From Bacteroidia bacterium (GTDB lineage: Bacteria; Bacteroidota; Bacteroidia; Flavobacteriales; Flavobacteriaceae): 64,000 bases of DNA. The notes beneath the pieces were generated by a model. That model was not told the DNA's origin. It saw nothing but the letters and a program-made list of their open reading frames with translations, and did no database searches. Numbering within the stretch: the first letter of the stretch is position 1; each line of letters opens with the position of its first letter. Positions 33,532 to 42,280 of the stretch are shown in pieces. The position numbers and the translations under genes were made by a program. The DNA is taken from assembly GCA_030430385.1 (NCBI GenBank), contig JAUIFO010000001.1:1-64000 (forward strand). Direction: 5' to 3'.

Positions 33532-35339
33532 TAATTATCTTTTTCAGTTTGGTTAACTAATGGCTTTGGGAGTTTTTGATTAACTTTTTTGGCATCGCGT
33601 TTTGCTTTTCGCTCTTTAGCCGATTTAGGTAAGTTTCGCGCAGCTTTGTTTTCCGTATCCATATCTTTTTTACCTGCATTATCTATGCGTTCAAATAAGG
33701 TATCGTCAAAAAACTCTTCCTCAGGAACAAAGTCATCCAAACCTTTAATGATTGGTAATTCGAGAGGCGGATCCTCTGAAAATAAGTCCTCAATACTTGT
33801 TGGTCGTTCTTCGTCTCTCCAGTTAAACCCTCTAAACAATCGTGCGTTTTCAGGGAATTGTGATTCAGGATAAATATCACCATCTACCTGATTGATCAAG
33901 GTGATTATTTTATAACCTTCTTCAAAAGCCATATTGATTTTTCCTGACTTTGATTTGTTGATACCAATTAAGGTGTCTTTATCATCTCTTGAATAAAAAA
34001 TAATTTCAGCATTTTTAATAATATCAACGTTATACAACTCATTGTTTTCAAATAACCCAATAAGACGTTGACCTTTTATCTGATTGTATCCTGTACTGAG
34101 CGAATCTTTGCTAATGATGAATGCATTGTTGAATACTTTTAACGAATCTAATTCCTCTTTTTCGACATTGGAAATTAAGTGAATCGAATCACCAGTCATT
34201 TGATTTCCTAAATTCCATATGACAGGATTTCGTTTTTTTGCAAAGGCATCAGTAGAAGCGAAGCGAGGCAAATTAATAAGTTGTGTTAAACCACTCTTAT
34301 GATCGGCATGAATTGAATCTGCCTTTCCACTCATATCACTTTTAAATAATTTAGCATTGTAAAATGCACGTGTAATTCGATGCTCAGGTTTTCCAGTGAT
34401 CATCAATGTATCTGCATGCATGTAAATAGAATCTGTTTCTTGAACAGTAATGGCTAAGGCACGTTTGGTAATAAAAACCGAATCTTTATCTCTGAATACT
34501 TCAGCATAATGGCCTTTAATGATACTATTATTGATAGTGTCGGTTACTACAATATTATTTGTGGCTGAAGCAAAACTTCTATTACGATCAAAGTACAAAC
34601 TGTCACCAATAACCTCTCTGTTATTGTAGTTGATTTTTGAATTTTTAATGAAATATCCAGTATCATTATTAGTATCGTAAAATCCGCGTTCACAATAAAT
34701 TTTACTGGAATCACCAACAATGGTTGAAGGACCATACATATAAGAATGCCCAGAATCAGAATAAAAATCTAACTGATTAGTATTCATTGTATAATCTGGA
34801 TTTACAAGGATGACATCTTTAAGGAAGCGGTATTTTTTATTATTCATATAATAGCGACCAACCTGACTGGTTATGGTTCCTGACGAGTCTCTCACCACTT
34901 TACCTTTTGTTCTGTAATAGGCTTGTTGTTTTGTTCGATCAAAATACAAGGTGTCTGTAGTTAACACCGATTGAGGTTCGGTGAGTACTACATCTCCAGC
35001 AGCAAAGGCTAATTGTGTAATGCCACTGTATTCAACATAATTTGAGGTCATGTTTACTGAGTCGCCTTGCTTCATAACGACATCACTGAAGGCTTCAATA
35101 AAGTCTTCATCTTGATAATAAATAGCTTTATCACACCACATATCAATACCTTCATGGATGACGTGAATTTGCGCCTGGTCACTTCTTACAAATGTGGTAA
35201 TGTTGTCACCTCTCAAAGAATCCTTTTTAGTAAAACCAGCATATTCAATTCTGATCTTTTTTGTTTTCTGCGCATAGGAGAGGAGTGTTGTGAAACAACA
35301 AGATAAAATAATGATATATCTGAAAACGAGATTCAACAT
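33531..35339 (-). CDS. OstA/LptA-like periplasmic protein
   Basis: The 602-residue protein has a signal peptide (MLNLVFRYIIILSCCFTTLL) and a long series of beta-rungs with the OstA pattern (e.g. WCDKAIYYQDEDFIEAFSDV, VLTTDTLYFDRTKQQAYY, ADTLMITGKPEHRITRAFYN), the jellyroll that carries lipopolysaccharide in LptA/LptD. The C-terminus (about 510-602) is a charged, Lys-rich tail. Likely part of the LPS bridge between membranes. It overlaps the aminotransferase by 1 bp and lies 73 bp after purA. Confidence 0.88.
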   Translation of the reverse strand: MLNLVFRYIIILSCCFTTLLSYAQKTKKIRIEYAGFTKKDSLRGDNITTFVRSDQAQIHVIHEGIDMWCDKAIYYQDEDFIEAFSDVVMKQGDSVNMTSNYVEYSGITQLAFAAGDVVLTEPQSVLTTDTLYFDRTKQQAYYRTKGKVVRDSSGTITSQVGRYYMNNKKYRFLKDVILVNPDYTMNTNQLDFYSDSGHSYMYGPSTIVGDSSKIYCERGFYDTNNDTGYFIKNSKINYNNREVIGDSLYFDRNRSFASATNNIVVTDTINNSIIKGHYAEVFRDKDSVFITKRALAITVQETDSIYMHADTLMITGKPEHRITRAFYNAKLFKSDMSGKADSIHADHKSGLTQLINLPRFASTDAFAKKRNPVIWNLGNQMTGDSIHLISNVEKEELDSLKVFNNAFIISKDSLSTGYNQIKGQRLIGLFENNELYNVDIIKNAEIIFYSRDDKDTLIGINKSKSGKINMAFEEGYKIITLINQVDGDIYPESQFPENARLFRGFNWRDEERPTSIEDLFSEDPPLELPIIKGLDDFVPEEEFFDDTLFERIDNAGKKDMDTENKAARNLPKSAKERKAKRDAKKVNQKLPKPLVNQTEKDN

Positions 35340-35412
35340 AGATGACTTTGCGTCAAAAATAACTAATATACTCAGCGAATCGTATGGCTTAACAGATTTT
35401 TAATAGAATTGG

Positions 35413-36684
35413 CTATCTATGAATGGTTTGCGTTCTATCTGGACCAACAGAAACAATTGTGATCGGAATTTCTAATTCTTTTTCTAGGAACGCAATATAA
35501 TCATTGAGTTCTTTAGGAAACTCTGAAGGATTTCTCATTTTAGTTAAATCCTCTTTCCAGCCTTTAAAATCCGTATAGATAGGCGTTACGTTTTCTTCTT
35601 CAATATTATAAGGCAAATGTGTAATAGTCTCTCCTTTATACTTGTAAGCAGTACACACTTTTAAAGTGTCAAAACCAGAAAGCACATCGCCTTTCATCAT
35701 ACTCAATTGTGTAACACCATTAACCTGACAAGCATATTTAAGAGCAACAAGATCTAACCATCCACAGCGTCTTGGACGTCCAGTAACAGCTCCAAACTCG
35801 TGACCAACTCGAGCCATTTCAGCTCCAGTATCATCAAATAATTCTGTTGGAAAAGGACCAGATCCTACACGAGTAGTGTAGGCTTTAAAAATTCCGAAGA
35901 CTTCACCAATCTTATTTGGGGCCACACCTAAACCAGTACAAGCACCAGAAGCTGTCGTATTTGAAGAGGTTACAAATGGATAAGTTCCAAAATCTATATC
36001 TAATAATGAACCTTGAGCACCTTCAGCTAAGATAGGCTTTCCTTGTTTTAACGCACGATTTAAATAATCTTCACTATCAATAAATTGTAATGCTTTCAGA
36101 CGTTCAACAGCTGCAAAAAATTCAGCTTCCATTTCTTTAAGATCATACTGAATATCTACATTGTAGAAGCTAATCATAGCCTCGTGCTTATTTGCTAAAG
36201 CTCTGTATTTCTCTTTCCAATTATCGAGTTCTAAATCACCAATACGAATTCCATTACGACCAGTTTTATCCATATAGGTTGGACCAATGCCTTTTAAGGT
36301 TGAACCAATTTTTGCTTTCCCTTTGGCAGTTTCTGAAGCCGCATCTAATAAGCGATGTGTTGGCAATATAACATGTGCTTTTCTTGAGATGATCAATTTT
36401 GATTTGTAATCTAAATCAAACTTATCTAATCCGTCTAACTCTTGAACAAATACAACAGGATCTATAACGACACCATTTCCAATAACATTAATTGAGTCTT
36501 TATGAAAAATTCCAGATGGAATAGTTCTTAATACGTGTTTGATACCATCAAATTCTAAGGTGTGACCTGCATTTGGACCGCCTTGAAATCTAGCAATAAT
36601 GTTATATTTTGAGGTAAGAACATCTACAATTTTTCCTTTGCCTTCGTCTCCCCATTGTAGTCCGAGTAGTAAATCTACTGCCAT
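35413..36684 (-). CDS. purA: Adenylosuccinate synthase
   Basis: The 423-residue enzyme joins IMP and aspartate with GTP to form adenylosuccinate, the first committed step to AMP. Family motifs are clear: LLGLQWGDEGKGKIVDVL at the N-terminus (P-loop and catalytic Asp), GGPNAGHT, GSTLKGIGPTYMDK, TRVGSGPFPTEL and GRPRRCGWLD. It starts 8 bp after the Fur-family gene, in the order rel, fur, purA that is common in flavobacteria. Confidence 0.96.
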   Translation of the reverse strand: MAVDLLLGLQWGDEGKGKIVDVLTSKYNIIARFQGGPNAGHTLEFDGIKHVLRTIPSGIFHKDSINVIGNGVVIDPVVFVQELDGLDKFDLDYKSKLIISRKAHVILPTHRLLDAASETAKGKAKIGSTLKGIGPTYMDKTGRNGIRIGDLELDNWKEKYRALANKHEAMISFYNVDIQYDLKEMEAEFFAAVERLKALQFIDSEDYLNRALKQGKPILAEGAQGSLLDIDFGTYPFVTSSNTTASGACTGLGVAPNKIGEVFGIFKAYTTRVGSGPFPTELFDDTGAEMARVGHEFGAVTGRPRRCGWLDLVALKYACQVNGVTQLSMMKGDVLSGFDTLKVCTAYKYKGETITHLPYNIEEENVTPIYTDFKGWKEDLTKMRNPSEFPKELNDYIAFLEKELEIPITIVSVGPDRTQTIHR

Positions 36685-36692
36685 ATTTAGTA

Positions 36693-37148
36693 TTAGTTAG
36701 TTGGTTTGTTTTTAGTTCCGTAAAAGTAGAGTGAGTGATTTGAGATCGAGATATCGAAAACTTCTTCGATGGTTTTTTTAATTGATTGTATGCGAGGATC
36801 ACAAAATTCAATAACTTCACCAGTATCAGTTAGTATAACGTGGTCATGCTGCTTATCGAAATAAGATTTTTCGTAGTGCGCTTGATTTTGACCAAATTGA
36901 TGTTTTCTAACCAAATTACATTCGAGAAGAATTTCTATGGTGTTATAGAGCGTTGCACGACTTACGCGATAGTTTTTGTTTTTCATTTTGATGTAGAGCG
37001 ATTCAATATCAAAATGTTCTTCACTATCATAGATTTCTTGAAGTATAGCGTAACGTTCAGGTGTTTTTCTATGACCTTTTTCTTCTAGAAATTTTGTAAA
37101 GACATTCTTTACTATTTCCTGATTACTTTGTTCTGTATTAGCACTCAT
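36693..37148 (-). CDS. Fur-family transcriptional regulator lacking the structural zinc cysteines
   Basis: The 151-residue protein has the Fur winged helix (about 15-85: [20 protein letters not shown] and [14 protein letters not shown]) and the dimer domain with HDHV (101-104). Where E. coli Fur has two zinc Cys after HDH (C-x2-C), this protein has Leu106 and Thr109, and no second CxxC is present, as in other Bacteroidota homologues. Regulatory metal (Fe, Mn or Zn) and targets are unknown. ATG 37148 gives the usual MSANTEQ start; an earlier ATG at 37172 overlaps the rel stop codon. Lies between rel and purA. Confidence 0.9.
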   Translation of the reverse strand: MSANTEQSNQEIVKNVFTKFLEEKGHRKTPERYAILQEIYDSEEHFDIESLYIKMKNKNYRVSRATLYNTIEILLECNLVRKHQFGQNQAHYEKSYFDKQHDHVILTDTGEVIEFCDPRIQSIKKTIEEVFDISISNHSLYFYGTKNKPTN

Positions 37149-37175
37149 AATTAAAGGTACAAATTTACACAAAAT

Positions 37176-39380
37176 TTATACTCTTGACACCTTCTCGATA
37201 CCATTAATTTTTTTAAGATTATCCATTAATCTTTTGAGCATGTTCTTATTGGTTACAACGACGTTTATTTTTCCTGAAAATATACCACCATCAGTATCAA
37301 AACTGATACTTTTCATGTTAACATGCATATTAGAAGAAATCTCTTTGGTAATATTATTAACCAACCCTAAATTGTCAATTCCAGATAAGGTAATTTGAGC
37401 AGCAAATTCTTGTTGCGAAGAGTCAATCCACTTGGCTTGCATAATTCTGTATGCGTAATTGGATTGCAAGCTCAAAGCATTTGGGCAGTTCTTTTTATGG
37501 ACTTTAATACCATCATTAATGGTTAAAAATCCAAACACTTGATCTCCAGGAATTGGATTACAACACGTAGATAATTTATAATCTAATTGCTCTTCTTCTT
37601 TTCCAAAAACGAGCATGTCGTACTTAGATGTAATCTCATCTTTATCTAGATCTGGAGCAATGTTAGGCTTCCTAATTCTATTCTTGATGTAGGTCATGAA
37701 CATATTGCTTCGCGACGCTACATACTCTTTTAGCATTTTATTGTCTATGGTACCAATACCAACTCTGTAAAATAGATCAAGACTCGTTTTTAGTTTAAAA
37801 TGGTTGACCATTTCATTAACTGACTTTTCATCTAAAGTCACTTTTAACTGCTTTAGCTTTCGTCTTAAAATCTCTTTACCATCTTCAGCAATGGTTTTCT
37901 TTTCGTCTTTTAATGACGATTTGATCTTACTTCGAGCTCTGGCTGTTGTTGCATAATCGAGCCAGTTACTGTTGGGCTTAGCATTTTCAGACGTTAAGAT
38001 CTCAACCTGATCACCACTATTGAGCTCGTGACTTAAAGGCACTAATTTACCATTCACTTTGGCACCTCTGGTTTTCATACCAATTTCGGTATGAACACTA
38101 AAAGCAAAATCTAAAGGAGTTGCTCCTTTAGGAAGCGATTTTAAATCACCATTTGGCGTAAAGACGTAAATTTCTTTAGAGTAGAGGTTGAGTTTAAATT
38201 GCTCTACAAAATCAACAGCATTGGTTTCGTTACTCTCTAACGCTTCTTGTAATTTATCAATCCAAGTATCAAGAGCATCTTCGGTATTGCCTTGTTTGTA
38301 TTTATAGTGCGCAGCGTATCCTTTTTCAGCAATTTCATTCATACGCTCACTTCTAATCTGAACTTCAACCCAACGTCCTTTTGGTCCCATGACTGTAATA
38401 TGTAAGGCTTCATAACCTGTAGATTTAGGTGATGAAATCCAGTCTCTAAGTCGGATAGGATTTGGTGTAAAATGATCTGTCACGATGGAATAGATTTTCC
38501 AAGCTAAAAACTTTTCGTTTTCCGTATCAGATTTATAGATTATTCTAACAGCAAACTTATCGTATACCTCTTCAAAAGAGACGCCTTGTTTAACCATTTT
38601 TCTTCTGATAGAATAAATAGACTTTGGTCGCCCTTTAATTTCATACGAGAAGCCTTCGTTATCCAAAGACTCTACAATGACGTTGGAAAATGTTTTGATA
38701 TAGTTGTCTTGTTCTTCTTTACTTTCTTTGATCTTCTCTAGAATATCATTGTATACTTCAGGTTCGGTATATTTTAATCCTAGATCTTCAAGTTCGGTTT
38801 TGATATTGTAAAGTCCGATTCTATGTGCTAGTGGCGCATAAATGTATAATGTTTCAGAAGCAATTTTTTCTTGCTTGTCTGGACGCATAGCGTCCATCGT
38901 TTGCATATTGTGGAGTCGGTCTGCAATTTTTATGATAATCACGCGAACATCATCATTAAGTGTCAGCAGCATTTTTCTGAAATTTTCTGCTTGAGTAGAC
39001 ACGTCTTTATCTTTGTTAAGTGACGATATTTTTGTAAGTCCGTCAACAATACGTGCAATCTTGCTACCAAACAATTGTTCGATGTCTACTAGAGTGTATT
39101 CAGGATTATCTTCAACCACATCGTGAAGCAATGCTGCAGCGATACAAGTAGCATCGAGACCAATTTCGCTGGCTACAATTTTTGCAACAGCAATAGGATG
39201 AAATATATAAGCTTCACCAGATTTTCTGCGCTGTTCTTTGTGGGCATCAACAGCCACCTCAAACGCTTGACGGATGAGTTTCTTATCTGTTGCAGAAAGC
39301 GTTTGGTAACTTACTTTGAGAAGTTCTTTGTACGCTTTGGCAATCTCAGCATTTTCTTTTTCTATATCAATTTCAGCCAT
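37176..39380 (-). CDS. Bifunctional (p)ppGpp synthetase/hydrolase, Rel/SpoT type
   Basis: The 734-residue stringent-response enzyme has an HD hydrolase domain (about 45-200: YIFHPIAVAKIVASEIG, AALLHDVVEDNPEYTL), a synthetase domain (about 240-360: GRPKSIYSIRRKM, DKFAVRIIYKSD, SSPKSTGYEALHITVMGPKG), a TGS domain (about 400-460: VFTPNGDLKSLPKGATPLDF), a conserved Cys motif (STCCNPIPGDQVFGF) and a C-terminal ACT domain (about 655-734). The intact HD residues indicate hydrolase activity. It heads the rel, fur, purA cluster and makes or degrades the alarmone that controls growth. Confidence 0.95.
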   Translation of the reverse strand: MAEIDIEKENAEIAKAYKELLKVSYQTLSATDKKLIRQAFEVAVDAHKEQRRKSGEAYIFHPIAVAKIVASEIGLDATCIAAALLHDVVEDNPEYTLVDIEQLFGSKIARIVDGLTKISSLNKDKDVSTQAENFRKMLLTLNDDVRVIIIKIADRLHNMQTMDAMRPDKQEKIASETLYIYAPLAHRIGLYNIKTELEDLGLKYTEPEVYNDILEKIKESKEEQDNYIKTFSNVIVESLDNEGFSYEIKGRPKSIYSIRRKMVKQGVSFEEVYDKFAVRIIYKSDTENEKFLAWKIYSIVTDHFTPNPIRLRDWISSPKSTGYEALHITVMGPKGRWVEVQIRSERMNEIAEKGYAAHYKYKQGNTEDALDTWIDKLQEALESNETNAVDFVEQFKLNLYSKEIYVFTPNGDLKSLPKGATPLDFAFSVHTEIGMKTRGAKVNGKLVPLSHELNSGDQVEILTSENAKPNSNWLDYATTARARSKIKSSLKDEKKTIAEDGKEILRRKLKQLKVTLDEKSVNEMVNHFKLKTSLDLFYRVGIGTIDNKMLKEYVASRSNMFMTYIKNRIRKPNIAPDLDKDEITSKYDMLVFGKEEEQLDYKLSTCCNPIPGDQVFGFLTINDGIKVHKKNCPNALSLQSNYAYRIMQAKWIDSSQQEFAAQITLSGIDNLGLVNNITKEISSNMHVNMKSISFDTDGGIFSGKINVVVTNKNMLKRLMDNLKKINGIEKVSRV

Positions 39381-39445
39381 AAAACTAAAGTAGCAATAAG
39401 AAATGTAATGTGCAATGGGTTTTTTAAATAACTTCTTTCTTGTTA

Positions 39446-40021
39446 TTATTCATTGTCTAATGAAAAAGTATATCCTAATGCAAAAGCACCAGAAAATTGA
39501 TCTACAGCATTATGATAGTAATACGTGAATTCCATTTCGAAGCTATGGTGTTTTCCAATTGCTAATCCCAAAGCAAATGGAATATGACTTATAATACCTT
39601 TTCTTTGTTTATCTGTGTTAGGTGTGTAAGTTTCAAACGATCCTATTGAGCCGCCAATTCCGACTTCAAGATAAGGTGCGACATAAGGTATAGGTGCACA
39701 AATTCTTGATTTTACACCAATTAAAAAGGCATTAGATTTGATAAAATAATCGCGCTCGTTGGGTAACCTGTTTTCGGCTTCACCAGATGAAAATATAACA
39801 CCAGCATAAGGTCGAATTCCAAACCATGATTTTATACCAATGACATATTCGCCTTGAAGATAAAATCCGTCAGAATCAATATCGAAATCCTCAGATGGTG
39901 CAACCAAACCTAGACCGATATTTCCTTTTATGAATTTACCAGTTTTGGGTTGACTATAAACTAGCTCTACTGTGAATAGTAATAGAAAAGCAAATAAGTA
40001 TTTTGGTGTTAAAGTTTTCAT
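39446..40021 (-). CDS. Outer-membrane beta-barrel protein, unknown function
   Basis: The 191-residue protein has a signal peptide (LLLFTVELVYSQ) and eight or so amphipathic strands with turn-rich loops, ending in FALGYTFSLDNE, consistent with a small OmpA/OmpW-like barrel (outer membrane beta-barrel superfamily). It overlaps the 3' start of the M48 protease unit by 4 bp, so the two are co-transcribed. Ligand or role unknown. Confidence 0.78.
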   Translation of the reverse strand: MKTLTPKYLFAFLLLFTVELVYSQPKTGKFIKGNIGLGLVAPSEDFDIDSDGFYLQGEYVIGIKSWFGIRPYAGVIFSSGEAENRLPNERDYFIKSNAFLIGVKSRICAPIPYVAPYLEVGIGGSIGSFETYTPNTDKQRKGIISHIPFALGLAIGKHHSFEMEFTYYYHNAVDQFSGAFALGYTFSLDNE

Positions 40022-41250
40022 TGTTTTAAATTTCTAACACGTTGAAGCAACGTTGGATGCGAATAATGCATCCATACAAATGCAGGATGCGGTGTAAGGT
40101 TACTTAAGCTATTTTTAGATAACTTTTTTAAAGACCTAATTAAGGGTTCGGCGTTGTAGGTTGTTTTCGCATAATCATCGGCTTGGTACTCAAACTTTCT
40201 GGAAATGTAATTCATAACCAAACCAGTAATTTCAGAAATAGGTGCGTAGAGCAATCCGAAGGCAATTAAACCAACATGAAAGCTTGGTATCTCTACACCA
40301 AGTGCACTAGACAACAACGGATTTGAAATAAAAATCGATAAGATATAGAGCATCAACCCTGTAAGTGCAATTGAAGTTACTAAATTGAAAATGATATGAT
40401 GACGTTTGTAATGACCAACCTCATGGGCTAGTACAGCTACGATTTCTTCTTCTTCCAAATCATTAATGAGCGTGTCGTATAAGGTTATGCGCTTTTCACT
40501 TCCAAAACCAGAAAAATAGGCATTTGCTTTGGTACTTCGTTTTGAACCATCAATCACGAATATATTTTTTAAACTAAAACCGACAGACTGCGCATATTCT
40601 GATATTTTATCACGTAAATGGCCTTCTTCTAAAGGGGTTTGTTTGTTGAAAATAGGTACGATTAATTTGGCATAAAACAAGTTCATAAATATTGTGAAAG
40701 CTGTAATGATTCCCCAAGTATAGAGCCAAAATTTGTCTTGAGTTTCGGTGTAAAACCAAATGATTAAAGCTAAAATTCCGCCACCTAAAATGACCATCAT
40801 TACTAAGCCTTTAATCTTATCTAGAATAAAGGTTTTTAAAGTCATTTTATTAAAGCCGAAGGTTTCTTCAATTACAAAAATCTTATACAATGAAAATGGC
40901 AAAGTGATAAGATCACTTGCTATCATTATAATTCCGAAGAATATCAAAGCAATACCAATAGGATGGTTAGAATATCCTCTAGCTAGTGTGTCTACAAATT
41001 CAAAACCATCTAGGAACAGAAATCCTAAGGTTAAAATGATTGAAAAGGTAGAACTTATAAGTCCGAATTTATAATTTGTTTTTTTGTAGGCTTGTGATTT
41101 TTTATACTCATCGGCATCATAAACATCGTTTAATTCTTCAGGAATAGGCTCATCATAACGCTTCGCGTTGAGTGCCGAAAATATCTTATCGCTAATAAAA
41201 TTGAATAGGATGATTCCGATAATTATATAAAAAAGAATATTTGCTGTCAC
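40018..41250 (-). CDS. M48 family metalloprotease (Ste24-like)
   Basis: The 410-residue polytopic membrane enzyme has the zinc motif HEVGHYKRHH (about residue 275) and a downstream Glu ligand in the SRKFEYQADDYA motif. About six membrane segments surround it, as in CAAX prenyl protease 1 (Ste24). In bacteria these enzymes degrade misfolded membrane proteins. The preceding IFVIDGSKRSTKANAYFSGF segment is a family hallmark. It overlaps the small barrel protein gene by 4 bp. Confidence 0.92.
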   Translation of the reverse strand: MTANILFYIIIGIILFNFISDKIFSALNAKRYDEPIPEELNDVYDADEYKKSQAYKKTNYKFGLISSTFSIILTLGFLFLDGFEFVDTLARGYSNHPIGIALIFFGIIMIASDLITLPFSLYKIFVIEETFGFNKMTLKTFILDKIKGLVMMVILGGGILALIIWFYTETQDKFWLYTWGIITAFTIFMNLFYAKLIVPIFNKQTPLEEGHLRDKISEYAQSVGFSLKNIFVIDGSKRSTKANAYFSGFGSEKRITLYDTLINDLEEEEIVAVLAHEVGHYKRHHIIFNLVTSIALTGLMLYILSIFISNPLLSSALGVEIPSFHVGLIAFGLLYAPISEITGLVMNYISRKFEYQADDYAKTTYNAEPLIRSLKKLSKNSLSNLTPHPAFVWMHYSHPTLLQRVRNLKQ

Positions 41251-41283
41251 TTGTAGGTTTTTATTAATTCGTGTTTACAATGA

Positions 41284-42084
41284 TCAATTAAGTCGCCTTT
41301 GACGAACTGCTTCAAAAATAAGAATTCCAGCAGCAACAGACACATTCATACTATCAATTTCACCTTGCATCGGTATGATTATGTTTTGGGTCGAGGCCTC
41401 TAACCATTCTTCGGAAAGTCCATCTGCTTCTGTCCCAACAACAATTGCTGAGGCTTTGACAAAATCTTGATTAAAATACGAAGTGGACGCTTGTAAGGCA
41501 GCACAATAAATGTTGACTTGTTGTGTCTTTAAAAAATCGATGATTTCTGAAGATGTTCCTGTAGCAATCTGATTGGTAAATACACAACCAACACTTGAAC
41601 GAATGATATTAGGATTGTATAAATCGGTTTTTGGATTTGCTATAATTACGGCATCAACATTTGCAGCATCAGCTGTACGTAGTAAAGCGCCAATATTTCC
41701 AGGCTTTTCAGGTGCTTCTGCAACTAGAATCAATGGTGATTTATTCTTGAAAGTTAATTGTTCAAGATCATGTGATTTATTTTTTACGATAGCTATGATA
41801 CCTTCAGTCGTACTTCTATGTGCTAACTTTTGAAATACATCTTTAGATATTTCAACAACATTCTCACAATGCATTGAAAATGAATTAAGCTGCGCTTCCG
41901 AAATCAATTCAGAAAAAAACAATAAGGTTTCTATTACAAATCCACCTTTAATAGCAAGCGATAATTCGCGTTGTCCTTCAATTAAAAATAAACCAGAGGT
42001 TTTTCGCTCACGTGATTTGTCTTTTAATTGAACAAGCTGTTTTATAAACGAATTTTGAGTACTAGAAATAAACTTATGCGGCAT
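41284..42084 (-). CDS. TrmH/SpoU-family RNA 2'-O-methyltransferase
   Basis: The 266-residue protein has a substrate-binding N-domain (about 1-90: RERKTSGLFLIEGQRELSLA) and the trefoil-knot SPOUT methyltransferase domain: motif 1 PGNIGALLRTADA, motif 2 VVGTEADGLSEEW and motif 3 DSMNVSVAAGI. It resembles the 23S rRNA/tRNA ribose methylases RlmB/TrmH, without enough evidence to pick a target. Start at 42084 (MPHKFISSTQN) gives the standard N-terminus; the longer start at 42126 is unlikely. Confidence 0.92.
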   Translation of the reverse strand: MPHKFISSTQNSFIKQLVQLKDKSRERKTSGLFLIEGQRELSLAIKGGFVIETLLFFSELISEAQLNSFSMHCENVVEISKDVFQKLAHRSTTEGIIAIVKNKSHDLEQLTFKNKSPLILVAEAPEKPGNIGALLRTADAANVDAVIIANPKTDLYNPNIIRSSVGCVFTNQIATGTSSEIIDFLKTQQVNIYCAALQASTSYFNQDFVKASAIVVGTEADGLSEEWLEASTQNIIIPMQGEIDSMNVSVAAGILIFEAVRQRRLN

Positions 42085-42280
42085 AGTCTTAAGTAGAATC
42101 GACAGTTTAAAGCTACAAAGGTACATTTTAATTCTAAGTAGGTAGTGTATTAAAAATCAGAATACGAATATCTATGGTAGGAAATTTAGGTGTTTACTTG
42201 TTTTATAAATATACTTCCTCAAATTTCATGTACCTTTACTTAATTATCAAACGATTAACAATTGATACAAACCAACTCAT

